The notes under the pieces are model-generated. The model had not been told where the DNA came from and searched no databases. It saw nothing but the letters and a program-made list of their open reading frames with translations. From positions 124,001 through 188,000 of IMG/VR virus record IMGVR_UViG_3300042566_001512: a stretch of DNA of 64,000 bases, one strand, 5' to 3'. Below, one piece after another: positions 1 to 9,117 of this stretch. Numbering within the stretch: the stretch's first letter is position 1; each line of letters starts with the position of its first letter. Both the position numbers and the translations under genes were made by a program. This stretch comes from a virus.

Positions 1-2
1 TT

Positions 3-500
3 GGCGGCGTACAAGTAGGGTCGTTTGAAGACGATGGCGGAGAGCTAATTCAGTATTTGAAAGATGAATATCCTGAGCAGTATGCTGCGGCTCTTTCTGA
101 TAATCAGGCCGTCATTATCAGGACGGTGCTTTCTACCACGTCCGACGACTTTGTTGGATCCGAGTTTGAAGAGTCGCTAAAAGAACAGTATCTATCCGAA
201 CTGGATATCGGTCAGAACAATTCTCTTTTCTTGTATAGAAAAGAGTTCTTTATGTCCATCAACATGTTTTCAGCGGAGATAAATGAACACGTAGATGATC
301 AGGCCGATACGATTAGCGTATTCTCTGATAGCTTCCCTCGATTGTATTCTCTGTGTGAACATCTATCATCGTGTGCAAAATCCCTTGATGAGAACGAGGA
401 TTACGTATATAGCTACTACATGAAAACCCTGGACGACGTGGTGTACGTTGTAAATAGAAGTGCACTTCGCCCAACCACTTTCATTGTTGGACTAAAGTGA
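3..500 (+). CDS. Unknown phage protein, 3' part of a gene cut by the window edge
   Basis: The reading frame is open from position 3 to a TGA at 498-500, so the gene starts left of the window. A TTG at 57 could be taken for a start, but nothing favours it over the continuous upstream frame. The visible 165 residues are acidic and mostly helical in character, with no signal peptide, membrane segment or motif I recognise. A strong hairpin follows seven bases after the stop, so this is the last gene of its transcript. Function unknown. Confidence 0.7.
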   Translation, partial: GGVQVGSFEDDGGELIQYLKDEYPEQYAAALSDNQAVIIRTVLSTTSDDFVGSEFEESLKEQYLSELDIGQNNSLFLYRKEFFMSINMFSAEINEHVDDQADTISVFSDSFPRLYSLCEHLSSCAKSLDENEDYVYSYYMKTLDDVVYVVNRSALRPTTFIVGLK

Positions 501-506
501 TTTAAG

Positions 507-539
507 CATATAGCCCCTGGAGTCTCCAGGGGCTATATG
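507..539. terminator. Hairpin, likely terminator
   Basis: Fourteen-base arms starting CATATAGCCCCTGG with a short loop, directly after the stop codon at 500. No T-run follows. Confidence 0.75.
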
Positions 540-1022
540 ACGTTAACCTCTATTAAAAGAAAGGCCCTAATAATTAAACTGAATAAATATTTAAAAATGA
601 AAGGAAATATATAAATAAAACTAATTATTAATTTAATCCCCAGAAAACAAGTAAAGGATTATTATAGAATTTATTGTCTACAGTTTCCCCCTAGTTAACT
701 TATCCGTCATAAACAGTGAACGTCTACTTTATTAAAGAGTAGACAAAATAATAGCTATTTACTACTTAGCCGCTATTATTTTGTAAGCTAATTTAAATCA
801 ATATCAAAAAACCTGTAAGTTTAAACAAAAAGACAAAACCCCGGCAGAGAGTAAAAACACAAATGGACCAACTAATTATAAACCATTGGAGGTAGAGTAT
901 AAAGGTTTCTACGCGCCAAAGTGAGTTAAGCACCAAGCGCACAACCTAGTACATAGGTAGTAAACAGAATAAAGACCATTTAAAAAATAGAAGTATAGTA
1001 TTTGAAATACATATAAACGCGA
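540..1022. other. AT-rich non-coding stretch
   Basis: No credible gene is visible in these 480 bases. Two overlapping inverted repeats occur: a 7-bp stem at 722-744 (GTCTACT/AGTAGAC) and a perfect 13-bp stem at 743-784 (ACAAAATAATAGC and its complement around a 16-base loop). They are mutually exclusive at 743-744, so they could form alternative RNA structures or mark transcript ends. Confidence 0.5.
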
Positions 1023-1057
1023 CATAATAGCCCAGGAGAAAATCCTGGGCTATTATG
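1023..1057. terminator. Hairpin upstream of small-ORF cassette 1
   Basis: Arms CATAATAGCCCAGGA and its exact complement around a 5-base loop. It lies 25 bases before the conserved 42-nt element and insulates the cassette on its left side. Confidence 0.75.
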
Positions 1058-1082
1058 CAAAAAGTCTCATTTTATTTTTTTT

Positions 1083-1124
1083 CAGTCACATATATCTAAG
1101 CTGAATAGAAGCAATAGTGTTTCT
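1083..1124 (+). promoter_or_regulatory. Conserved 42-nt element, copy 1
   Basis: Begins CAGTCACATATATCTAAG and ends in the near-palindrome AGAAGCAATAGTGTTTCT (1107-1124). Two further copies of the same length are at 32071-32112 and 43731-43772. Each follows a hairpin and precedes a small ORF by 26-36 bases, which suggests a promoter or operator read on the plus strand. No clean sigma70 -35/-10 pair or T4 late TATAAATA is present, so the kind of signal is inferred. Confidence 0.65.
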
Positions 1125-1150
1125 AAAATTTTATTTTTAAGGCTTTTAAA

Positions 1151-1297
1151 ATGGTCTTCCGTGTTTGCGTGTGCAAAGCACTTTCTGTGGCGCCGGCCCT
1201 AGTCTCCAGGTGCTACTACAAGCTGGGTGGGTATCGCCCAGAATCCACTATTATTGCCTGTATTGCAAGATGCGCATTTCAGTTCTTTTCGTCATAA
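1151..1297 (+). CDS. Small cysteine-rich protein, 48 residues, cassette 1
   Basis: The ATG at 1151 is preceded by AAGG at a suitable distance. The 48-residue product has six cysteines and several hydrophobic stretches, but no family I recognise. The stop at 1295-1297 abuts the next hairpin, and the ORF lies between the conserved element and that terminator, which is the main reason to believe it. Its GC-rich codons differ from those of the neighbouring large genes. It may be an early host-interaction protein, or the transcript may act as RNA; both are speculative. Confidence 0.5.
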   Translation: MVFRVCVCKALSVAPALVSRCYYKLGGYRPESTIIACIARCAFQFFSS

Positions 1298-1336
1298 ATA
1301 ATACACCCTTGGACTTTTTGTCCAAGGGTGTATTAT
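1298..1336. terminator. Hairpin between cassette 1 and portal gene
   Basis: Sixteen- to seventeen-base arms (TAATACACCCTTGGAC and complement). It starts at the small-ORF stop and ends 17 bases before the end of the minus-strand portal gene, so it can serve both convergent transcripts. Confidence 0.8.
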
Positions 1337-1352
1337 GCCTTTTATTTTTTAT

Positions 1353-4079
1353 TTATAATGTTCCGGTTTGGTCTTCCGGTTCAGAATCTGGAGAGCCTTG
1401 GTCGGCCTGACCAGGTGCCACCTGTTGCTGATTTTCAGTGGTCTGTGATTGAGCTTCTAAATTGCCCTGCTGATTAACTTCTCCAAGCTGATCGGCCCCA
1501 CCTCCTAACTCGTCACCTCCACCAAATACATCACCGCCTTCGGGCTCTTCACTTGGGGGAGGCACATCCTCTGGAGGCTTAAAGCCTAGTTCGTCTGAAG
1601 CCTCTTCCATTTTTTTCTTGATGGTGTTCATTACGGCCACCGTGGGCACCATGGACCTTATAAGAGATAACAGATGAGACTCCGTATCCGCAGGCATATC
1701 TATCGATGCTCGACCTTCTTCATTTAGGCTAGTTATGTCAGCCAGCTCAGTGAGTATACCCTTTTCAGTAAGGTACTTTCGAATAAAGTGAGCTTTGTAA
1801 AGAGCCTTTAAAGTTTCAATGTTTTGCGAAAACTCGCCCATTGAATTTTCGTTTATGATCTGGTCATTCATGTACGCCAAATCAATAGCTTTGTCTACTG
1901 CCGAAGAGTACGATTCTAAATCTGTCATCTGCTGCTCAAGAGTGACAGAAGTCGGTTTAGGTAACTCAACACAAAAGTTATCGACGAAATGATTAAGTAA
2001 ATCGTTTATAACGATTTTTTCTTTTCTTTCATCGTTTATTATGTTTCCTGCGTAATCTTTTACCTCGATTTCATCCAACTCTAGTTTTTCTTTATTTTGT
2101 AAAAGAATCTCTTTTAGATCGGACATCAGAGGTTGGCTAAATCTTACGCACTTACGCAAATGGTCACTCAGTTGCGGATTAAATATTTCCTGAAGCTCAA
2201 TAATTCTTTTACTGAACAAAATGTTATTCGCTACGACCGAAGCTGCGAATTCGCTATTAAAACCATTGTCCACCATTTCAGGCGAAACGTAAGTGCCCAT
2301 TATGGAGGCTTTTCTAAGAGCGTCTTGTAGATCACTATCGGGTCTTTGTTTGTTACTCTGCACGTCTTGAAAGTCAAAAGAAACGTCTGGTACTCCAGGG
2401 TGTCCCTCAAACTTCCACTCAAAACCGGCTCTTTGAATAAAGTCGGTGATGTCGGTGACGTTGCTAACAGATAAAGGAACGCTAAGTTGCCTGCCTCTAA
2501 CTATTTCGTTTTGAGCTATCTCAATCGTCTTCATCGGATCTGGATCCCTCTCGTCTAGCTTGAGGGTTGTCATGGTTCTGCCGATGGAGTTCTTAATACT
2601 ACCTATGATGTCCGAGAACAACAGAACTATTCGTAGTGCGTTAATGGTAGCAGTATCGTCCAGTAAGCTTTGACCAATGCCGTCGTCGCCGTGCTTAAAA
2701 GCAATATAGGTCATGTAGTCAGCAGGTATATATAGCATCTGCGTTAGCTTTTTGGACAGTGTCCGCGCGAGCATTATCTCATATATCTGGTGATTGCTAG
2801 ATATGCTTACGTTCGATGACCTGATGCCATTTTTTACTCTAGTTAGTAAGTCTTTTTCAACCAGTTCCGAATATATTTGAACGCTCATCTCCAAATGTTT
2901 TACCGAGTTATTATCAAATTGAACATTTGAGCCCAAATTGCTCTTTACCCGCTGTATAATTCCGGAAGTCATAGAGCTGTTAGTGGCGCCGCCAAACCCA
3001 CTAGACAGATTGTTATAATACTGATCTCCGCCTGGTGCTTGTATAGGCACGCCTTCTTCATCTAGACACACGAAGAACCCTATTTGCTTTTCTGATTCTC
3101 CAGGTATAAAAACTGGTATTACAGATTCTGCAGGAAAGCGTTTAATTAGTGGGTTACCTATACTCTTTCTATGTAACTCGTCAGGTCTCTTCATCGCTAC
3201 GACCTGATCTCCTTTTGTTTGTTTTCTATTATACAGAGTTCTTTCGATTCTGTATTCGCTTATATTGTTGGCCCTATTAGATTCTAACGATATTTGCTTA
3301 TATGCATCGCTATATTTTTCTTTTCTGGCGGATGTGTTTATGTCGTGTATGCGCAACACCATTGGATTGTCTGTTACGTATACGTATTCGTTTTTCTCGT
3401 ATTTATCCGCAAAGACAAAACGGCAGTATCCATCTTCTTCGCTAACAGAGGTAGAGGATAGAGATTCGACGGCCAGCCCAACGTCTGGGGATCCGGTCTC
3501 TTTATAGCCACCCAATATGCCAATGGATTTAACCATCTTAGTGTTTGTATGAACAAACCCCCTCAACGACTCCATTGTTATTTTCTTTTGACCATTTATC
3601 AAATCGTCAATCACGTTTTCTGGTATAACGCAAACAGGATAACTTCCGTCTTCGGCTAGACATTTTCTTAGTATTTTTGGAAGTAAGGGTTTAATTTTAT
3701 AGACCTTAGTGAAGTGCTGCCTTATCCTTTTTAGCATCGTGGCGTTTACGTCGCTGGACAACAGTTCCTCTGGACCCAGCCAATTTAGTTCGGCTCCCGT
3801 CATGTCTGAGGGTGAAAGTATGCAGCTAGTAAGAATTCTGATGCCCAATTCTACGTCCGGAAGTAACTTAAGTACCGCGGCAGCATCTACGCTCTTCTTT
3901 GCTCTTTTAGATAGTCTGTTTCTAAATAAATGACTATTTGGTACAGTTATTTTTCTGCTACCATCGGTGTCTCTAGCTGGTCCCCTTATGTGACTATCGA
4001 CCAATTTAGAAATAGCCGCGGCTTGCTCCGGGTCGGAGTTAACCATGTTAAGTATTGGTTTACTGTTTTGCTGATTCAT
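1353..4079 (-). CDS. Portal vertex protein (probable)
   Basis: The 908-residue protein has the size and composition expected of a large-phage portal, the dodecameric ring at the DNA-entry vertex. The central part (about 430-560), with YIPADYMTYIAFKHGDDGIGQ followed by a helical region containing IGSIKNSIGRT, is the sort of segment found in portal stems. The C-terminal 80 residues are low complexity and acidic (repeated GGGDELGGG, then many Gln). The start is supported by AGAGAG upstream. It is transcribed divergently from the structural gene at 4124. I rely on overall character rather than a diagnostic motif, so another large head or neck protein is possible. Confidence 0.55.
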   Translation of the reverse strand: MNQQNSKPILNMVNSDPEQAAAISKLVDSHIRGPARDTDGSRKITVPNSHLFRNRLSKRAKKSVDAAAVLKLLPDVELGIRILTSCILSPSDMTGAELNWLGPEELLSSDVNATMLKRIRQHFTKVYKIKPLLPKILRKCLAEDGSYPVCVIPENVIDDLINGQKKITMESLRGFVHTNTKMVKSIGILGGYKETGSPDVGLAVESLSSTSVSEEDGYCRFVFADKYEKNEYVYVTDNPMVLRIHDINTSARKEKYSDAYKQISLESNRANNISEYRIERTLYNRKQTKGDQVVAMKRPDELHRKSIGNPLIKRFPAESVIPVFIPGESEKQIGFFVCLDEEGVPIQAPGGDQYYNNLSSGFGGATNSSMTSGIIQRVKSNLGSNVQFDNNSVKHLEMSVQIYSELVEKDLLTRVKNGIRSSNVSISSNHQIYEIMLARTLSKKLTQMLYIPADYMTYIAFKHGDDGIGQSLLDDTATINALRIVLLFSDIIGSIKNSIGRTMTTLKLDERDPDPMKTIEIAQNEIVRGRQLSVPLSVSNVTDITDFIQRAGFEWKFEGHPGVPDVSFDFQDVQSNKQRPDSDLQDALRKASIMGTYVSPEMVDNGFNSEFAASVVANNILFSKRIIELQEIFNPQLSDHLRKCVRFSQPLMSDLKEILLQNKEKLELDEIEVKDYAGNIINDERKEKIVINDLLNHFVDNFCVELPKPTSVTLEQQMTDLESYSSAVDKAIDLAYMNDQIINENSMGEFSQNIETLKALYKAHFIRKYLTEKGILTELADITSLNEEGRASIDMPADTESHLLSLIRSMVPTVAVMNTIKKKMEEASDELGFKPPEDVPPPSEEPEGGDVFGGGDELGGGADQLGEVNQQGNLEAQSQTTENQQQVAPGQADQGSPDSEPEDQTGTL

Positions 4080-4123
4080 CTTTTTCTCTCTTTTGATCTT
4101 GTTTTATAAAAGGTAACCGTTTT

Positions 4124-6310
4124 ATGGTCAATAACTATTATCAAATTTATCTAAATAGCGTGTTTGACCTGGCGAATACGATATCTATAAAGTTTCACCA
4201 GGCCGCAGAGGCAATAAACAACAAAGTCATGATAGATTACGGTTACCAATCCGTAGATCTTGACGACCCCACAAGCTGGAAGTATTATCAAAATATAAGC
4301 GGCTCGTATCATTTCAGCAATAAAATAATGGAAATAACCTCACTGGATACATTGGAGGTTATACAGTTTAGTAAGGATATTCTTGAGCACCATCCGGCCA
4401 CGTTAAAGGCCTACCAGTACGGAACTAGGTATTACAAAGAACTGTTATACAAGTACCCTCAAGAAGAAATGCTAATAAGAGGTATACTCTATCCGTGCGA
4501 CCTGCAAACGGCAGTATCGGCCAAAGACGCCACTATACTTAGCTACCCCAAATATTTAGTGGACGAAAATGAATATAGTTTTATTACGAATCTGCAGGAC
4601 TGGATTTATGATTATTATACAAGGTGGGTGAATAAACAATACACTATCTCTCACGACCTTTACGTTGCCGCGTATATGGGTCAGTTATATATGCATTTAG
4701 TTCCTGCGATTATAAACATACGACTAAATGCTTGTAAGAGCAGTGAGGCACACGGGTTTCATGTGCGACAATATCTCGCCAGCCACGGTATGTTGGATAA
4801 GTACTTAAGCACAATGACTAAGAGCCAGGCGCTTTTCTTGTATAGAAACATAGACTACATCGAGGCAAATGCCGGTAAACGACTGGTGTTTGATTGGTTA
4901 GTGGAAAACGTAATGACTGTTAGAGGTCTGCCCCTGTACGAGTACGACGCAAAACACGACCTGTCTAACATGGTTCCTAGCGAAGACAACGGGTTTTCTA
5001 GTCAAGACAGACCCAACGTGATATTCAGGCGACTACCCATAAACTACCCTACAATAGACCCAAAGAGAAATACGTACGGGTTAAGCGATATATTCGATAA
5101 GATACAAGAAGAAGCAGTGGGTAATTTGGAATACCAGACAAACAATGCCTCTCCTATACTTAACGAACTAATAGACTCCGATTCAAACGTAATACCGACA
5201 AAACTTATAGAATCGGCTATTAAAGACTACTCCGACTCTGTTCCTTACAGACTGGAAGATATTCTATTAAACGAATGGCTTCACATGTCAAGTACCGGAA
5301 GGTTCACCGCATACGTGACCATAGAGTTTCCTATAAGTAAAGAAACTAGCACCATAAATGTAAAGGAAGCGTTCATTCTTTACATCTACTGTGTTCTGAA
5401 GGTGATGAATTTTAATCCTTTAAGCCTTCCTAAAGTAATAGCAAGTAGAGTATACAAGGATCAAAAGCCTACGCTGGAATGGATGTATTCTTATTTTTCA
5501 GGAAGCCATCTAAGTAAACAGCAGATACAGTCTGTTTTTTTAAACAACCCGCCTACTACAGGCGTTTCTTCGATAGATTCCTTTTACCAGAGAGCAAACG
5601 ATATCTATAAATTAACTCTGCAACACTATTACGCAGAGGCTAGAAATGAGCACTTTATAGAAACCGGTGAGTTAAAGGTTGCTAATAGCCAACTATTTAT
5701 GGATAAGATTATTCAACTGGAGTCCGAAACTGGACATACGTTATATTCGGATTGGCTAAGTTCTTACAGCTATGATTTATCCGGATACGCAGCAAACGAT
5801 TATCTGGATTTAGCAAACGTTATCTACGGTGCCGCCACAGGTGCACTTGCTAACAAACAACTAAGTATTAAAGAGATACAAAATGCAATGGTTAGTTTGT
5901 TTAAACAACTCTCTAGCTACTCAATTCAAATAGTAACCGACATAAACGAATCGGGAATATACCTAGTACCAGACGGCGGGGTTAAGACGGGCGATAGGTC
6001 AGACATAGATCAATCGCAAGAGCTGGTAGAAAATTCTATAATTGGAGTAAATAGCAACAAAGGAAACGAAAAATCCAATTACTTGCTAGATATGAATAAT
6101 TTATATTCTTTCGGTCAAATTAACTCCGCAGACAGCGACAGAGTGAACATAGATTATACATCTGAAAACGCCGTGTTTACAAAAGTAGATGAGTTTAGTA
6201 TGATGAACGTAGAATGTGCAGTAATACGCGCAAGCGGTGCTGACTTTACAGTTGACTATGAATCTTTAACCCCGGAGCAAAAGCTAGAGCTTTTTGAATT
6301 GAACATTTAA
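4124..6310 (+). CDS. Virion structural protein, function unknown
   Basis: The 728-residue protein is rich in Tyr, Asn and Ile, has no signal peptide or membrane segment, and has an AAAGGTAA ribosome site in front of its ATG. The region around residues 170-270 is helical and contains a run of aromatic and basic residues (QALFLYRNIDYIEANAGKR). It lies directly opposite the portal candidate and 64 bases before another probable structural gene, which suggests a head, neck or baseplate role. I do not recognise the family. Confidence 0.6.
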   Translation: MVNNYYQIYLNSVFDLANTISIKFHQAAEAINNKVMIDYGYQSVDLDDPTSWKYYQNISGSYHFSNKIMEITSLDTLEVIQFSKDILEHHPATLKAYQYGTRYYKELLYKYPQEEMLIRGILYPCDLQTAVSAKDATILSYPKYLVDENEYSFITNLQDWIYDYYTRWVNKQYTISHDLYVAAYMGQLYMHLVPAIINIRLNACKSSEAHGFHVRQYLASHGMLDKYLSTMTKSQALFLYRNIDYIEANAGKRLVFDWLVENVMTVRGLPLYEYDAKHDLSNMVPSEDNGFSSQDRPNVIFRRLPINYPTIDPKRNTYGLSDIFDKIQEEAVGNLEYQTNNASPILNELIDSDSNVIPTKLIESAIKDYSDSVPYRLEDILLNEWLHMSSTGRFTAYVTIEFPISKETSTINVKEAFILYIYCVLKVMNFNPLSLPKVIASRVYKDQKPTLEWMYSYFSGSHLSKQQIQSVFLNNPPTTGVSSIDSFYQRANDIYKLTLQHYYAEARNEHFIETGELKVANSQLFMDKIIQLESETGHTLYSDWLSSYSYDLSGYAANDYLDLANVIYGAATGALANKQLSIKEIQNAMVSLFKQLSSYSIQIVTDINESGIYLVPDGGVKTGDRSDIDQSQELVENSIIGVNSNKGNEKSNYLLDMNNLYSFGQINSADSDRVNIDYTSENAVFTKVDEFSMMNVECAVIRASGADFTVDYESLTPEQKLELFELNI

Positions 6311-6373
6311 TAATTCATAAAGTGAATAGTGTGATTTGCCCAACAAATAACAGTTTTTTAATTGAGGAACTAA

Positions 6374-7216
6374 ATGGAACATGTAACTCGTACAGTGTAT
6401 GGGTCTTATCTACAGACCTGTTTGAAATTGCGAATTCCGCACACAATCCAGGAATACACTACCCTAAACGAAAAACTAGGGATTCAGTCTGGAATATACC
6501 CGTCCCCAGGTGTATATCCATCGACTAAGTATTTCTGCATCGGAAACAAAGGGCATACTAGCCAGATAGGTGCCGACGGAATCGGCTTAAACGTAGCTGC
6601 GCAGCACAGGGCCACAGATGCGGCACTGTTTAACCAAATACCTTTTGTTTTAAGAGAGGTAACGAACGATCTTACCACTGCTGAGCGCGCAAACTACGCA
6701 CTGCGCAGAGAAGAGCAGCATAACGGATCTTCATACGTGGCGTACTACCTTCGCAGGATAGACATGACGGGCGTCGAGGCCGAAATGCAATATAGGACAA
6801 ACGTAAACGGCAACATCGTAGTTACGCCCTTTGTTCCAACCGCAGATAATCTTAACCCTTCGCCAGTTAGTATACCTAGCGAAGGATCTGGAACAGTATC
6901 TGGCGACTATGTTACAGTTACTGCGGAAATAGACATAAGTTTGTCAGCCTGGGAAGTAGCAGAGTTACTGAATGTGGCTGAAATACTTTACGGAGACACC
7001 AGCTACGCGATTATTTCAGAAATAGGTTTGTGTTCTGGTTTAGATAAAGCCGTTTCCGTCACCCCTAGCGTAGGCGCCCCTTTTAACTTTAATGAAGCTA
7101 TAGGTGTACAAATTAGCTCTCATATTGCAGTGATGAACTTGGTCAAGTACTCCAATAGTGGAGTCACTAGAATACTTGGCCTGGGTACAAATGATCCATT
7201 ATTTAATATTTTCTAA
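6374..7216 (+). CDS. Probable virion structural protein
   Basis: The 280-residue protein has GAGGAA before its ATG and follows the 728-residue gene closely. The sequence is beta-rich: an N-terminal segment with GIYPSPGVYPSTKYFCIG, then alternating hydrophobic strands, ending in RILGLGTNDPLFNIF. There is no signal peptide. A baseplate or neck component is plausible from the neighbourhood only. A hairpin follows after 33 bases. Confidence 0.5.
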   Translation: MEHVTRTVYGSYLQTCLKLRIPHTIQEYTTLNEKLGIQSGIYPSPGVYPSTKYFCIGNKGHTSQIGADGIGLNVAAQHRATDAALFNQIPFVLREVTNDLTTAERANYALRREEQHNGSSYVAYYLRRIDMTGVEAEMQYRTNVNGNIVVTPFVPTADNLNPSPVSIPSEGSGTVSGDYVTVTAEIDISLSAWEVAELLNVAEILYGDTSYAIISEIGLCSGLDKAVSVTPSVGAPFNFNEAIGVQISSHIAVMNLVKYSNSGVTRILGLGTNDPLFNIF

Positions 7217-7249
7217 AACAGTATATGTAATGGGTAACTAAACAGACCC

Positions 7250-7308
7250 CATAATCCCAATTACACTCTGAGGTGGTTTTTCTGCCTTGGTTTGTAGTTG
7301 GGATTATG
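7250..7308. terminator. Large-loop hairpin, likely terminator
   Basis: Fifteen-base arms (CATAATCCCAATTAC and complement with one G-U pair) around a 29-base loop, unusually large for this genome. It ends the 4124-7216 unit. Confidence 0.6.
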
Positions 7309-7397
7309 CCGTATTATTTTTTAAATTGGTAAATAAAATACAATACTGTGCCTAGTGCCTTTTTGGCAACTTTAAACAACAGAATAACATTTTAAAT

Positions 7398-7985
7398 ATG
7401 CTACCTTACCCATTAGATAAAAATGCACAAGCGTGCATAGTGGGGATAGACCCCGGATCAGAAACCCTTGGGGTTTGCATTTTGTATTTTAACGTTGTTA
7501 CTATACAGGTAACCGAAATAATAACAAACACTTACATAGGAAGCAAGCTACCGATTAGCCCAATGCTGTCATTAATGCACGGAGATAGGGTGTCTAGGAT
7601 AGCCGCTCACCAGCTCAATTTAATTAATATATACAGACAGCATAATCCGGTGGCCGTGGTATCGGAAGCCCCCTTCTATAACCCTAGGAGGCCAAATGCT
7701 TTTGGCGCATTAGTTGAAGTTATCTGCGCGATAAGAAATAGCGTAATAAATTACAGCGATACAATGTGTCTTTATCAGATAGATCCGGCCAGCGTTAAAC
7801 GAGCCATTGGCGCTAAAGGAAACGCAGACAAGGACGTAGTAAAGCAGCACATCGGTTTAATACCAGAAATAGTGAATAATTTAAAAATCCCATTAAATTT
7901 ACTAGACGAGCATTCGATAGATGCCACCGCAGTAGCTTATCATCATCTTCTTTCATACCGAAACAACCAACTTAACTTTATTTAA
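7398..7985 (+). CDS. RuvC-like Holliday junction resolvase
   Basis: The 195-residue protein has the RNase H-fold resolvase layout: VGIDPGSETLG with D18 at the N-terminus, a second acidic residue E90 in VVSEAPFYNPRRP, and a C-terminal DEHSIDATAVA with H172 and D175. These match the metal-binding positions of RuvC-family enzymes, which cut four-way DNA junctions. In large phages such enzymes resolve recombination intermediates and branched DNA before packaging. The ribosome site is weak. The gene starts a tight plus-strand unit that continues into the spanin genes. Confidence 0.85.
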   Translation: MLPYPLDKNAQACIVGIDPGSETLGVCILYFNVVTIQVTEIITNTYIGSKLPISPMLSLMHGDRVSRIAAHQLNLINIYRQHNPVAVVSEAPFYNPRRPNAFGALVEVICAIRNSVINYSDTMCLYQIDPASVKRAIGAKGNADKDVVKQHIGLIPEIVNNLKIPLNLLDEHSIDATAVAYHHLLSYRNNQLNFI

Positions 7986-7995
7986 AGGATAGAAA

Positions 7996-8505
7996 ATGTT
8001 TGACTTCCCTCTCATGGTGTTGACCAGTTTTTTTAAGTCACTAATGGCTAAGTTTTCTAAACCAAAAACACGGATAACTGGTTTATTCGTTGCACTTATT
8101 TTAGGTTACGGCGTTTACTTAGCCGTCGGCTTAGTTAAGAATGTTTTTTCTAATGAAGAAAAAAGCCTGATTGAAAGCAGAGAACAGATTGCTCAGCAGC
8201 AAGAGCAAATAAAATCGCAGCAGTTAATAATTGAAGAGATGAGAAAAAGTATAGAACAGCTAAAGGCTTCTAATGAATTGACTCTGTCCATAGTAAAAGA
8301 ACTTAATTCCGAACAAAAGAAAATAGAAATTAATGTTAAAAATACTAAAAAATGGATAGACAAGTCACTCGCCCAGGTAGATTCGCTAGACATTTCTGAT
8401 CAAGAGAAAGAAAAGAAAAGAAGCCAGGTACTTATAAAAGGACTAAATCAAACTTATTGTCAGCTTTTCGAAAATTCATGCGTGGCCAACGGAGTAAATA
8501 AATGA
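7996..8505 (+). CDS. Inner-membrane spanin subunit (Rz-like)
   Basis: The 169-residue protein has one transmembrane segment near residues 28-46 (TGLFVALILGYGVYLAVGLV) followed by a long Gln/Glu/Lys-rich coiled coil (about 55-150) that would lie in the periplasm. This is the topology of the i-spanin, which joins the outer-membrane lipoprotein to fuse the two membranes at the end of lysis. AAAGGA precedes the ATG. Its stop overlaps the start of the lipoprotein gene by four bases (ATGA), as in many Rz/Rz1 pairs. Confidence 0.75.
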   Translation: MFDFPLMVLTSFFKSLMAKFSKPKTRITGLFVALILGYGVYLAVGLVKNVFSNEEKSLIESREQIAQQQEQIKSQQLIIEEMRKSIEQLKASNELTLSIVKELNSEQKKIEINVKNTKKWIDKSLAQVDSLDISDQEKEKKRSQVLIKGLNQTYCQLFENSCVANGVNK

Positions 8506-8849
8506 AGCGTTTATTTTTAATTTGTATTTTATTCTTGCCTTTTATTTACGGTTGTGCTTCTACAAAAACAAATACCGTAACGGTGGTAAGAAACGTGTTT
8601 GTTCAAGTTCCTAGTGAGCTAACGCAACCGTGCTCTGCCACAGCTCCTATTAGCGAAACGGAATACGAGAATTTATCACCATACGACAAAGAGTACTGGT
8701 TAAGTAACTATTCTTTGTCTTTGTTAAAGGACTTGGCAGTCTGCTCCGATAAAGTAATAAAGATAGATAAGTGGAGTAAACAGCAAGAATTGATATTTTC
8801 AAATAAGTTAAAGGACGATAAAGATGATAAGTCAGGACGACCAAAATAG
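8502..8849 (+). CDS. Outer-membrane lipoprotein spanin subunit (Rz1-like)
   Basis: The 115-residue protein begins with a lipoprotein signal peptide (MKRLFLICILFLPFIYGC), with C18 as the lipidation site. Soon after comes VQVPSELTQPC, a motif common in Rz1-type phage lipoproteins. It overlaps the i-spanin gene by ATGA and would be translationally coupled to it. The C-terminus is very basic and acidic (KLKDDKDDKSGRPK). Confidence 0.75.
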   Translation: MKRLFLICILFLPFIYGCASTKTNTVTVVRNVFVQVPSELTQPCSATAPISETEYENLSPYDKEYWLSNYSLSLLKDLAVCSDKVIKIDKWSKQQELIFSNKLKDDKDDKSGRPK

Positions 8850-9117
8850 GCAAAATCAAGAGTATTTAGAGAATGAAAACCCTAATGAAATAACAGAAAC
8901 TCCGAAAGGAGTAGAAGTTTATAAAGAGGTAGAGCGCTTTAAGCTTGGAATATGGCTTGCCAAAGTCTTTTCTTTGTTTTTGCTTATAGTGGTCACTTTC
9001 TTTATATCAATATATGGGTATGTGGCGGTAACCACTGCGGTACTGGGCGACCTAGCGGGTCTGGGCTCTTTACTCAGTGGGTTTTTTGAAGTTATTAAAG
9101 TGGTACTAGTCCCATGA
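8824..9117 (+). CDS. Small membrane protein
   Basis: The 97-residue protein has a charged N-terminal 40 residues, then a strongly hydrophobic segment (about 43-63, FSLFLLIVVTFFISIYGYVAV) and a second weaker one at the C-terminus (LAGLGSLLSGFFEVIKVVLV). It overlaps the spanin gene by 26 bases and the CYTH gene by ATGA, so the unit is tightly coupled. Next to spanins, a holin or lysis regulator is conceivable, but there is no direct evidence. Confidence 0.6.
   Translation: MISQDDQNRQNQEYLENENPNEITETPKGVEVYKEVERFKLGIWLAKVFSLFLLIVVTFFISIYGYVAVTTAVLGDLAGLGSLLSGFFEVIKVVLVP

Noticed and set aside
6322-6528. 68-residue ORF overlapping the start of the gene at 6374
   Set aside because: It lacks a ribosome site, whereas the ORF at 6374 has GAGGAA and extends over 280 residues.
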